Shown: positions 1 to 7,994 of the stretch, one piece after another
Layout: every line of letters begins with the position of its first letter
Numbering within the stretch: the first letter of the stretch is position 1
DNA from: a virus
Length of the DNA stretch: 27,407 nucleotides
Reading direction: 5' to 3' (one strand)
Virus record (IMG/VR): IMGVR_UViG_3300028027_000193
Location: 1-27,407 of that record
Made by a program: the position numbers and the translations under genes
The notes under the pieces: generated by a model
Databases searched by the model: none
What the model was told of the DNA's origin: nothing
What the model saw: the letters and a program-made list of their open reading frames with translations, nothing else

Positions 1-1803
1 TATGTCTTTCTCAGGATATTTTATTTCAAAAATCTCATCATAATCTGCAAAAATTGCATTCTGACCAAGCAAATCAATTTGTCCTGTAGTTGAATCAATC
101 AATGTTTGACCTGTTCTATTTAAAGAGTAAATTCCGAACCCAACTTTATTATAAACTCTGAAATCTATGACATTTAATACACCTCCAATATTATTTACAA
201 CTTCAATCAATTGTGACAAATAAATGTCCTGGCCCATAATCAAATTCTGATTTTGAACAAAATTATTAACAACATTTACTACTTCAGAAGCAATTTCATT
301 TCTATTGAAGTTTGGATCAATAAATAAGTCAAATTCAAATCCAATGTTCAAAATTTTTCCATCTTTTACTGAAACGTAGTCTAAATCTGATTTGTATTCC
401 CTTAGATACGTTACTAAATTTTCTTTCATGGTATTAGTTGACTGATTTGTCAATTTTCCATCGGCATCAACACTTAAAATTGAAATTTCAACTTTATTTC
501 CAATAACTGCAACCGAAGCCTTATAAGGAGCTCCATATTTTCCATTCATTTGCAAAATTCTGCTATAATAATCTTTTGGTGTTATACATCTGTTTTGTGC
601 TGCAAAATTATATCTTGTGACATTTCGCATTTCTTCAATAGAAATTTCATTTACACCTCCATATGCAGGAATTGGATTATTGACTGTTAATGATGATTTT
701 ACTCTTTGATTTATAGTCGGATTTTGACCTTGCACAAAAATAGTATGAATTCCTAAAGACGTAAGAACATTTACTCCAACATTGCTTGAAATCCCTCCGC
801 CAACTCTATATTTTATAAATAAAGTAGAGTTAGCTTTTGGATACTCGCCCAAAGAATTGTCAAGAACATAATTCTGTATCTGTTGTAAAAATATATCAGA
901 ATCTGTAATGTATTCATAAGAACTGCTAACGTCTTGAGCTCCATTTCCAAATCTTATTGTAACATACCCTTTGTCGGAGTACTCATACATAAACCTTCTT
1001 CCGATTGTTTGCCATACTCCAACGACAATTCCTGGTCTATCTGAAGGAAGCAATGGTTGTTCAATGAAAATCTTGCTTTGTGCTAAAGAATCAACTGCAT
1101 ACCAAAGGTTATTTGGATCAGTTTGTTCAGAAAGTGTTGGATTTCGTTGGTAATTTACACCATTCAAAGATATAATTGATTCAACTGAAATAACATCATT
1201 ATCTGGGAGGTCTACCTCGAAATATGGTCTTGATTCTGAAGAGGAGACAGTTCTTTTGAAAAACTTCGTTTTGCCTGCAATAACTAACTCTCTCTTTTTC
1301 AATGTATATGATACAATATTACCTGTATTATCTACATTTGGAAGAATTATTCTGTTTGTTGAGCCATTTGCTGAATATGGCGAAGCAAAGTCGATGTCAT
1401 TGATTGTTTCAAAGGATTGACTTGCACCTACAACTTCTGCACCTCTTATAATCAGTGGGGCGTAAGTTAAATCAAAAGAATCTCCGTTCACTGGAACCTC
1501 TACACTAAAATCTACTATCGTGACTGCAGGCCTTTTGAATGGAATTCTGAGACCAAGGGTTCTGGCCATTGCAAGAATTGATCTTCTTTCTTGGGCATAA
1601 GCAAGAATATTTTCTTGAGCAACCTTATCTATATTAGAAGCTAACATATCTCCAAGGGCAGCATTCAATTCTATCAGTAGCATACCAATAGATGCATCAT
1701 CAAATTCTGTGTAAGCTGTTGGGAAGTGCTTTTTTGTATAGTTGATGAGTTCAGATCTTATGCCTGCAAAATCCTTAGTATAATAATTTATTTTCTTTTG
1801 CAT
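1..1803 (-). CDS. Baseplate wedge protein, T4 gp6-like (partial, C-terminus off window)
   Basis: This is a structural protein of the contractile-tail baseplate wedge. The frame is open from an ATG at 1803-1801 to the window edge, giving at least 601 residues; T4 gp6 is 660. The N-terminus reads MQKKINYYTKDFAGIRSELI, followed a little later by an EFDDASIGMLLIELNAALGD segment. This is the N-terminal pattern of gp6 in T4-like phages, especially the marine ones (family knowledge). The baseplate_J-type body follows but I did not align it. The leader has no Shine-Dalgarno sequence and holds an ATATTTATA motif 11 nt before the ATG. Its usual T4-type neighbour gp25 lies at 9468-9851 on the same strand, on the far side of a plus-strand gene island. 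Identity is fairly sure; the exact C-terminal end is unseen. Confidence 0.85.
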   Translation of the reverse strand, partial: MQKKINYYTKDFAGIRSELINYTKKHFPTAYTEFDDASIGMLLIELNAALGDMLASNIDKVAQENILAYAQERRSILAMARTLGLRIPFKRPAVTIVDFSVEVPVNGDSFDLTYAPLIIRGAEVVGASQSFETINDIDFASPYSANGSTNRIILPNVDNTGNIVSYTLKKRELVIAGKTKFFKRTVSSSESRPYFEVDLPDNDVISVESIISLNGVNYQRNPTLSEQTDPNNLWYAVDSLAQSKIFIEQPLLPSDRPGIVVGVWQTIGRRFMYEYSDKGYVTIRFGNGAQDVSSSYEYITDSDIFLQQIQNYVLDNSLGEYPKANSTLFIKYRVGGGISSNVGVNVLTSLGIHTIFVQGQNPTINQRVKSSLTVNNPIPAYGGVNEISIEEMRNVTRYNFAAQNRCITPKDYYSRILQMNGKYGAPYKASVAVIGNKVEISILSVDADGKLTNQSTNTMKENLVTYLREYKSDLDYVSVKDGKILNIGFEFDLFIDPNFNRNEIASEVVNVVNNFVQNQNLIMGQDIYLSQLIEVVNNIGGVLNVIDFRVYNKVGFGIYSLNRTGQTLIDSTTGQIDLLGQNAIFADYDEIFEIKYPEKDI

Positions 1804-1814
1804 GAATTTTTATA

Positions 1815-1823
1815 TATAAATAT
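1815..1823 (-). promoter_or_regulatory. Candidate phage late-promoter motif ATATTTATA before the gp6-like gene
   Basis: On the minus strand ATATTTATA ends 11 nt before the gp6-like ATG. The same nonamer, preceded by G, occurs 15 nt before the 64-residue gene at 10058 and 36 nt before the 43-residue gene at 21979. T4 late promoters consist of a single AT-rich -10 octamer, so a related one-box promoter is plausible. In DNA this AT-rich the motif could recur by chance. The rest of the 108-bp divergent gap 1804-1911 shows no clear promoter for the plus-strand genes. Confidence 0.3.
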
Positions 1824-1911
1824 TGAAGACTGTAATTTATAGTTAATATGAAAAAAATTCATTCAAATGAAACTTTTTGTTTCTTTGGGATGTTTTGAAT
1901 AAAAGTAATTT

Positions 1912-2226
1912 ATGTCAAAAAAATACGAAGTTGTAGATGATGATACTGAAGCTGAAAAAAAGTTTGGGGGTGGTTGGAACCATAGGGTTCTTGTCCATTT
2001 TCATAATAATGAGCCTTATTTCAAAATTCATGATGTTTACTATGGTGCAGATGGTGTTCCAAACAGTTATGGTGCTGAAGCCGAAATCATAAGTTGTGAA
2101 ACAATCAAAGGTATGCGTTGGACTCTTAATAAAATGAAAGAGTGCCTGAAAAAACCAATTCTGATGGCAGGTGATGAATTTCCTAAAGAATATATAATTG
2201 AAACGAATGAAAACAATAAAAATTAA
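1912..2226 (+). CDS. Hypothetical protein, 104 aa
   Basis: I do not recognise this protein. It is 104 residues, starts at an ATG preceded by an A/T-rich leader, and is the first gene of a tightly packed plus-strand group. It has an acidic start (EVVDDDTEAEKKF), a GGGWNHR turn, an aromatic-rich middle (EPYFKIHDVYYGADG) and a charged Asn-rich tail. There is no signal peptide or membrane segment, so it is probably cytoplasmic. Its last 20 bases overlap the start of the metallophosphoesterase gene, which suggests translational coupling and a shared transcript. It is likely an early-expressed accessory protein, but this is inference from position only. Confidence 0.7.
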   Translation: MSKKYEVVDDDTEAEKKFGGGWNHRVLVHFHNNEPYFKIHDVYYGADGVPNSYGAEAEIISCETIKGMRWTLNKMKECLKKPILMAGDEFPKEYIIETNENNKN

Positions 2227-2950
2227 TAATAACGAACTTATTTTTCTTGGGGATATTCACGGAAATTGGAACTGTATTATGCGAAATGATTTAACTAACT
2301 TCAATATAATTCAAGTTGGTGATTATGGAATTGGCTACTATCCAGCAGAACGTGAAGACCACAATTTAAGAATGTTGAGCATTTGGCTCGAAAAGAATAA
2401 CAATTTTCTTTATATAATCAGAGGAAATCATGATGATCCTGATTATTTCGATGGAGGTGATTGGTTAATGTACAAAAACATTTATTTTCTTGAAGATTAC
2501 ACTGTTCTCCAAAACGATAAGCACAACATTCTTTGTATTGGTGGTGCTATTTCCGTGGATAGAGAGTATTCAAAGAAAAAATCAAGAATAATTGGAAGAT
2601 TACTTTGGTGGAAAGATGAACCATTTGTTCTTGATGAAGGCAAATTGAATGAAATCGTTGAAAATTTGAAAATTGATATAGTTGTTACACATACAGCTCC
2701 GAAGTGTTTTAATCCAATTGAATTTAATACAATCGTTTATAATTTTGCAGAAGATGATCCTCTTTTGATACAAGACTTGACCAAAGAGCGAAACCTTGTT
2801 CAAAAGGCTTATGAGATTCTTTTGGGAAATGGCATACAATATTGGATTTATGGGCATTTTCACCACAGTTCAAGAGAAATAATAGACAATCAAGTACAAG
2901 CAATACTACTTAACATAGAAGAATTTTACCATTTAAGAGAAGAATTATGA
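2207..2950 (+). CDS. Calcineurin-like metallophosphoesterase
   Basis: This is a cytoplasmic metal-dependent phosphoesterase of about 247 residues. All the family blocks are visible in order: GDIHGN near the N-terminus, GDYG, GNHDD, THTAP and GHFHHS near the C-terminus. Together they supply the Asp, His and Asn ligands of a two-metal site. The substrate cannot be read from the sequence; phosphoprotein, nucleotide and cyclic-nucleotide targets are all possible in this superfamily. I chose the ATG at 2207 rather than a TTG nine bases upstream. The gene overlaps the preceding gene by 20 bp and the following Nudix gene by the four bases ATGA, so the three are probably translated from one message. 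It is distinct from the PP1/lambda-like phosphatase at 7995. Confidence 0.85.
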   Translation: MKTIKINNNELIFLGDIHGNWNCIMRNDLTNFNIIQVGDYGIGYYPAEREDHNLRMLSIWLEKNNNFLYIIRGNHDDPDYFDGGDWLMYKNIYFLEDYTVLQNDKHNILCIGGAISVDREYSKKKSRIIGRLLWWKDEPFVLDEGKLNEIVENLKIDIVVTHTAPKCFNPIEFNTIVYNFAEDDPLLIQDLTKERNLVQKAYEILLGNGIQYWIYGHFHHSSREIIDNQVQAILLNIEEFYHLREEL

Positions 2951-3384
2951 AAACATCCTGTGGAATAATAATCTACCATAACCCATCCAATGAAGTGCTT
3001 TTAGGCAAAGAATCAAATTCAAAAGATTTCTGGTCAATTCCTAAAGGCGGTAAGGAAGATGGAGAAAACAATTTTGAAGCTGCATTGAGGGAACTTCAAG
3101 AGGAAGCAAATGTTTCAAAAGAATTTATAGATTCCTGTAAAATTTTTGAACTTCCTGTTGAGGTGTATGGTTCGAAGAAAAAGAAGCTTGTACCATTCCT
3201 GGCAATTTGTGACAAACGTCCGAAAGATTTGAAATGTAATGCGATGTTTATAGATTCCTTTGGGAATGAACAGCCAGAGTTTTCAAAACTCCAATGGTTT
3301 GATTTGGATGCAATACTGAATGGTGAAATCAAAGTTCATGGGACACAAATGAACTGCCTTTTGAATGTAAAAGATAAAATTTAA
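2947..3384 (+). CDS. Nudix hydrolase
   Basis: This is a 145-residue Nudix hydrolase, which cleaves a nucleoside diphosphate linked to another group. The Nudix box runs from about residue 36 to 58. It has the form G-x5-E-x7-REL-x-EE-x-N-V, with GGKEDGE and RELQEEANV visible. The usual Gly near the box end is Asn; the metal-binding Glu residues are intact, so activity is expected. Length is typical for a single-domain Nudix protein. The start overlaps the phosphoesterase stop (ATGA). T4 also carries a Nudix enzyme (NudE, acting on ADP-ribose, Ap3A and related compounds). A nucleotide-clean-up or RNA-cap role is plausible here, but the substrate cannot be assigned. Confidence 0.88.
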   Translation: MKTSCGIIIYHNPSNEVLLGKESNSKDFWSIPKGGKEDGENNFEAALRELQEEANVSKEFIDSCKIFELPVEVYGSKKKKLVPFLAICDKRPKDLKCNAMFIDSFGNEQPEFSKLQWFDLDAILNGEIKVHGTQMNCLLNVKDKI

Positions 3385-3388
3385 AAAT

Positions 3389-3691
3389 ATGAAGAGAGAA
3401 AAAATAAAAATCCCCGAAGATAGCAAAAATTTCGAGTTTGATTTTACTAATAGACAAACATTTGAATTAAAGGGGCAAACTTATGATTTCATTGAAGACT
3501 ATCCATCAAGAACAAGTGATGGTGAGGATCATAATTTTGTTTTTAAACGAAGGTCTGATGGAAAGTTGTTTAAATATTTTTGGTGGTACTCTTATTCATC
3601 AGGAAGTTATTATTTTGAAGAAAGAGAAATGGTTGAAGTTGAAGAAGTTGTGATAACAGGTTATGGGTGGAAGGGTAAACTTGAAAAATAA
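3389..3691 (+). CDS. Hypothetical protein, 100 aa
   Basis: I do not recognise this protein. It has 100 residues, starts at an ATG four bases after the Nudix stop and is the last gene before a terminator. It looks mainly beta: a charged start, an ELKGQTYDFIEDYPSR stretch, a DGEDHNF segment, then a very aromatic patch (KYFWWYSYSSGSYYFEERE) and an acidic/valine strand near the end. There is no membrane segment; the aromatic patch alternates with charged residues as in a small beta-barrel or sheet. Co-transcription with the phosphoesterase and Nudix genes is very likely from the spacing. Confidence 0.7.
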   Translation: MKREKIKIPEDSKNFEFDFTNRQTFELKGQTYDFIEDYPSRTSDGEDHNFVFKRRSDGKLFKYFWWYSYSSGSYYFEEREMVEVEEVVITGYGWKGKLEK

Positions 3692-3737
3692 AAACATTAT
3701 CAAAATTATTAATAAATTTAATTTTTTAACATTTTAT

Positions 3738-3769
3738 AAAACCTCTTAACATTCTTAAGAGGTTTTTTT
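3738..3769 (+). terminator. Rho-independent terminator
   Basis: The stem CCTCTTAA (3742-3749) pairs perfectly with TTAAGAGG (3755-3762) around the five-base loop CATTC, followed by seven T at 3763-3769. It lies 47 bp after the 100-residue gene and closes the phosphoesterase/Nudix group. Four A precede the left arm, so it might also act weakly on the other strand. Confidence 0.8.
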
Positions 3770-3830
3770 ATCTCCTTTTTGAACCATTTCTATCATCCCA
3801 GTGTTATAAAATTTGGAGACCTAACTTCCA

Positions 3831-3901
3831 AACCCTAAATATTTCTTAAGAACCCTATTCAATAATGGCAAGCCCTATTTATTAGATAACCAACAACCCT
3901 C
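3831..3901 (+). repeat. AACCCTA direct repeats on a 20-bp period upstream of the primase-helicase gene
   Basis: AACCCTA starts at 3831 and 3851, AGCCCTA at 3871 and AACCCTC at 3895. The intervals are 20, 20 and 24 bp, with A/T-rich spacers. The last copy ends one base before the ATG of the primase-helicase gene (3903). Same-face spacing of two helical turns is typical of iterons or multi-site operators. The gap 3692-3902 otherwise holds only the terminator at 3738-3769 and no gene. Confidence 0.6.
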
Positions 3902-3902
3902 A

Positions 3903-6900
3903 ATGGAAAAAATATCAGTTTTCGAGTGCCTCGATAAAAGCTCAAGACCTTCTTCAGAATTCACTATCGAAGAGGCCCTTCAATATATTCAAGACAATCC
4001 AAGAAAAGAACTTATAACAGAATGTAAATTTCACCCTGACTTAGGCGGAAAGATGAACTCCATTATGAAGTTCAAAGACCGTATTTGGGATCGAAAGGAA
4101 CAGAAGCTTAAAATCGTTGAAAGGAATTATTATAACCATGTGAAGCAAAAAAAGGCTGCAGTGGTTACATGGAACTGCTTTGTCACAGAAAAACGTGCTA
4201 AAGACAAAATTCAGGCTCCTTCTGGGTATATTTACTGTGATGTTGATGATTTTAAAAAACTGATTCTTTCAAATAAGGTTACAGATGAAAAAACAGCTAA
4301 GGAGTATGTCAAAAAATTGCTTTCTTCAGACAGTTTAGGTTTTATAAAGGCTGTTTGGGATTCTTTTGGTGGAGATGGTTTAGGCTTCCTTGTGAAAGTT
4401 TCAGGTTTAACTGTCAGTAATTTTACAACAACATGGAAAGCACTTGAAAGCCTTTTCAGTGGATGGAATATTACTATTGACCCTTCAACAAAGGATATTA
4501 CTAGGTGTAATGTGCTTCCTTATGACCCATCAATTTTTATTCGAGAGGATGAAAATGTTGTTCCATTTGATGCTGTTGAACCAAAAGAAAATAATACAGT
4601 TGTTTTTGACAGTGGAGCACTGCCAAAGGAGCTTACTAATGATACTTTGGCATATAAGCTGGATAACCTCTATAATACTGATAAATCATGGTCAAATAAT
4701 CGTCTAACATATAATTTTTTCTTTGAGTATTTTGCATTTTGCAATTTAATGGGCATTGAAAAAGAGGATGCAATTAACTTCCTCATTAGAAATAATGAAA
4801 GATACCCACTACTGTTTTCATATAGATCTCTTGATACTGTAAAAGATGAGATTGCGGATAGAGTTACAAATTATTATGGTGATCAATTTGGGAAAAGACT
4901 TGTTAGTTCTAATGATGATGGAAATACAATCTATGAATTGAATAAAAAATATTCTGGAGATGTAACAATGAAAATTGAATATGTTTGGAGTAACATCAAA
5001 CATAAGGCTCTGGATAAAAATATAAAAATCAGAAGTTTGGCAAAGATCTCAAAAGAAGCAGGCATTTTCAAAAAACCTGTTATTGATTTCTTGGAGGCCA
5101 TATTAGATTTTGATGAAGACTTATATAAAACTGTTAACCAAGTTTATGGTGACAGCAATATTCTATTTGGAGCAATCAAAATTTTAACTGATGATGCAGC
5201 TAACAAGAAAAAACAAGATTATTACAATTGGGCTGCTTCCAATTCAATGGAAGTTAAAGAGCTTACAGAATACAAAGGCGATCTTCCAAAGAAATTAGAT
5301 GAAATCCTTAAGGAAGCCAATAACATCTTCCAGGCTATTTCAAGGGAGAATGTATTTCAATTTATTGGATACTACTTTAAGAACGCTAAAGCATTTGCTG
5401 TTAAACGTTCTGATTCTTTGGAATATATAAAAAATTTAATAGCGGACAATAATATTGAAGAAAGTATCAAAATTGATACAAAAATCATCAGCAGTGAGAA
5501 GAAAGCATTCTTAAAAAGATTAACTGCTCTCTGTGAATTTGTTTCTTTTGAAATATATGATTATGACTCTTGGAAATTTGGTTTGAGAACGTTAAAAAGG
5601 CTGACATCTGAAAAAATGTCTTCAAGATTTAACATTTCGAAACAATATTTCTTAAAAAATGGTGAATACATTAATTCTGTTGGGATTTCTGATGGAGATA
5701 ATCAGCTTATTTGGGGAAATACAGGTCAAGGTAAGACAACATGGATTTGTGAGCATACAAAAGGCTTGAGATTGTTCCTTGTTCCAATTATTCCACTGCT
5801 TTTAGGTATTGATAATACTTATAAGGCATCAGTATACTATAGAGATAAAAAGAACGTCCAAGAAGGAGATGAACTGATCGTTTGTACATACAGTAGTTTT
5901 CCAAATTTGTTGAAACAAATGAAAAATTGGGAAAATGTGAAAATTTCTGATTATAATTTGTACATGGATGAGGCCCACAACTTTGCAGTCAGTTCATCTC
6001 AAGAGTTCAGAGGGTTTGAATTGAATTGTATTGTTGATAACATGCATCTGTTCAAAAGCCGCAAATTTTTGACTGGAACAAATTTTCCTGTATTGCACCC
6101 TGAATTAAAAAATGTTGAAGTTATCCGTGTAAATTGGGAGCAAACACCTGTAAAGATTTGCACTCCTGTGAGATACAACAACATATTGTATGCTGTTGAA
6201 AATAAGCTGTCTAAAGGTGGAAAGAACTTGATTTATCTTCAAAATAAAAAAGAAGAAGGCCAATTGGGTTCACTGATAGATTATTTGGAATTAAAGGGAT
6301 GGAATAAGGACAAAATTTGGCTGATAAATGCGGATGAAAAGCATAGTGAGAATTTTGAAAGCCTAATGAAAGACAAAAGAGTGAAAGATGATGTTGAAAT
6401 TGTTATCTGTACCTCTGTTATTATCGAAGGCGTGGATATTAATAACTATGATTTTAAATCAGTTCATTTTATGACCCCAGAATCTGCTACAAATATGGAG
6501 CAGATGGTTAACCGATTGAGAAATGTTTATACCAAGGCTATAAATCCTGATGCAATGATTTATACCTATAGAAATATTGATGCAGTTGAAGATTTAGATT
6601 CAGATCATGTGGATGTTTTAGATGTTCAAAAGAAACTTATTGAACAAGCTGAAAGAGGTTTAGAGTTAATGTCAAAGGCTTATAGTTCTGGTGACAGTAT
6701 TAGCTATAAATCAGGTGTGAAGGTGTTCAACCAACATTTGTTTAACAAGAGTAACCTCTATAGAAATAAAGATGGTATTTGGGATATTGACTACTTATCA
6801 ATTGCGAATATGGCTTATAATGACGAAAAAAGATATTCTCAGAAAAATATTGAGTTTTTGAAAGTTTTGTTGGCTGAATATAATTGGAAATTTGAAGAAG

Positions 6901-7967
6901 AATTATTGATTCTTGAGGATATGCAACCTGAAGAGTTGAACAGAATCAAAACATTGAAAGCTGAAAGAAAAGAAACTTTGACCCAGGATGTTTTGGATAT
7001 TCTTGAGGAAGTAAAACTTGAAGGTGAAGAAGAGGCTTGCTCAAAAGTGAGTGATGAGATTGTGATGGAACTTGAAAAATTGCCAAGAGGACAATATCAT
7101 ATTAGTATTAGGAGTAAAGTCCGTTATCTGACAAACCACATGTCTTTTGAAGATGCTTGCAGTCTTATGGAAGAGTGGATCCTGGATCACAATATGAGTG
7201 ACAGGATTTGGAATAAGGTTATTCGTCAAATAAATGTGAAATTGACAGAAAAATTGAAAACATTTGACAATGCTAAAGATAATTCAACAGTTTTTGCCAA
7301 AGAACTTCTGAAATCTTATAAAAAAGTAAAAGTTCTTGAGAAAAAAATTGGTTCTTTTGTAAAACTGACATTAGTGCAGGTGATAGACTTTATCAATAAG
7401 GCAAAACATAAGGCAGGAGAAGAAATTCTTGATGAGAAGCAGTCTTTATTGACATTTAAATCTTATTTCGACACAGAGGAATTTCTTGATGTTAATGGGG
7501 TATATTATGTACTTACAGGGATCAAACTTATCAATGAAATTTCTTCTTTCAATGGGAAGTTAAAATCTTGGGCAGAATTGGCTTTTAAAAAAGGTGAAAC
7601 ACTTACAAACGAAGAATTGGCTGCAAAACTGAATAAATTTAGAGGTGACTTGCCAATCTTGAGTATGTATAAGTTAGACTCAAGAAATGCCATGAGGTTG
7701 ATCCATGACTACTATACATTTGAAAGAGCAGGGGTAAAAACTGTGAAGGGTAAAAAGACAAATACTTATAAGTTCATTGGCTTAGATGCAAAAGAGATTT
7801 CAAAATATGAAATCGTCCCATTGAGAAAGGTTTCAATAGACAGCAAGCATTATGAAGATATGACAATTGAAGAACTTGAGCAGTATCAGTTAGGTGAAAC
7901 CATCAACAATCTTAACTATTACTTAGCAGTTAATCAGAAACCAGATGAATTTCTTTTAGAAGTTTAA
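3903..7967 (+). CDS. AEP-type primase (BT4734/VirE-N-like) fused to an SF2 helicase
   Basis: This is a 1354-residue replication protein. Residues about 85-215 look like the BT4734/VirE-N branch of archaeo-eukaryotic primases: YIYCDVDDF (109-117) with the metal-binding Asp pair D113/D115, SFGGDGLG (154-161), and D199/R201 to D208 in KDITRCNVLPYDP. A helical region follows. Residues about 600-880 are an SF2 helicase motor: Walker A GNTGQGKT (605-612), DEAH (689-692), TGT (724-726), TSVIIEGVD (837-845) and arginine-finger motif Q867-R871-R873. This layout recalls herpes-type origin-binding helicases. The C-terminal 450 residues are not recognised. It probably makes primers and unwinds DNA, possibly recognising the origin. 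The AACCCTA repeats end at its start codon. Confidence 0.8.
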   Translation: MEKISVFECLDKSSRPSSEFTIEEALQYIQDNPRKELITECKFHPDLGGKMNSIMKFKDRIWDRKEQKLKIVERNYYNHVKQKKAAVVTWNCFVTEKRAKDKIQAPSGYIYCDVDDFKKLILSNKVTDEKTAKEYVKKLLSSDSLGFIKAVWDSFGGDGLGFLVKVSGLTVSNFTTTWKALESLFSGWNITIDPSTKDITRCNVLPYDPSIFIREDENVVPFDAVEPKENNTVVFDSGALPKELTNDTLAYKLDNLYNTDKSWSNNRLTYNFFFEYFAFCNLMGIEKEDAINFLIRNNERYPLLFSYRSLDTVKDEIADRVTNYYGDQFGKRLVSSNDDGNTIYELNKKYSGDVTMKIEYVWSNIKHKALDKNIKIRSLAKISKEAGIFKKPVIDFLEAILDFDEDLYKTVNQVYGDSNILFGAIKILTDDAANKKKQDYYNWAASNSMEVKELTEYKGDLPKKLDEILKEANNIFQAISRENVFQFIGYYFKNAKAFAVKRSDSLEYIKNLIADNNIEESIKIDTKIISSEKKAFLKRLTALCEFVSFEIYDYDSWKFGLRTLKRLTSEKMSSRFNISKQYFLKNGEYINSVGISDGDNQLIWGNTGQGKTTWICEHTKGLRLFLVPIIPLLLGIDNTYKASVYYRDKKNVQEGDELIVCTYSSFPNLLKQMKNWENVKISDYNLYMDEAHNFAVSSSQEFRGFELNCIVDNMHLFKSRKFLTGTNFPVLHPELKNVEVIRVNWEQTPVKICTPVRYNNILYAVENKLSKGGKNLIYLQNKKEEGQLGSLIDYLELKGWNKDKIWLINADEKHSENFESLMKDKRVKDDVEIVICTSVIIEGVDINNYDFKSVHFMTPESATNMEQMVNRLRNVYTKAINPDAMIYTYRNIDAVEDLDSDHVDVLDVQKKLIEQAERGLELMSKAYSSGDSISYKSGVKVFNQHLFNKSNLYRNKDGIWDIDYLSIANMAYNDEKRYSQKNIEFLKVLLAEYNWKFEEELLILEDMQPEELNRIKTLKAERKETLTQDVLDILEEVKLEGEEEACSKVSDEIVMELEKLPRGQYHISIRSKVRYLTNHMSFEDACSLMEEWILDHNMSDRIWNKVIRQINVKLTEKLKTFDNAKDNSTVFAKELLKSYKKVKVLEKKIGSFVKLTLVQVIDFINKAKHKAGEEILDEKQSLLTFKSYFDTEEFLDVNGVYYVLTGIKLINEISSFNGKLKSWAELAFKKGETLTNEELAAKLNKFRGDLPILSMYKLDSRNAMRLIHDYYTFERAGVKTVKGKKTNTYKFIGLDAKEISKYEIVPLRKVSIDSKHYEDMTIEELEQYQLGETINNLNYYLAVNQKPDEFLLEV

Positions 7968-7994
7968 AACTATTTATATGAAAACAATGGTTTC

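Noticed and set aside
971-1153. Plus-strand open frame within the gp6-like gene
   Set aside because: It is an antisense shadow of a well-supported coding sequence with no initiation signal.
3778-3815. Bacteroidota-type promoter (TTTG at 3778-3781, TAAAATTTG at 3807-3815) before the primase gene
   Set aside because: The second box has three instead of two bases between TA and TTTG, and the 25-bp spacer is too long.
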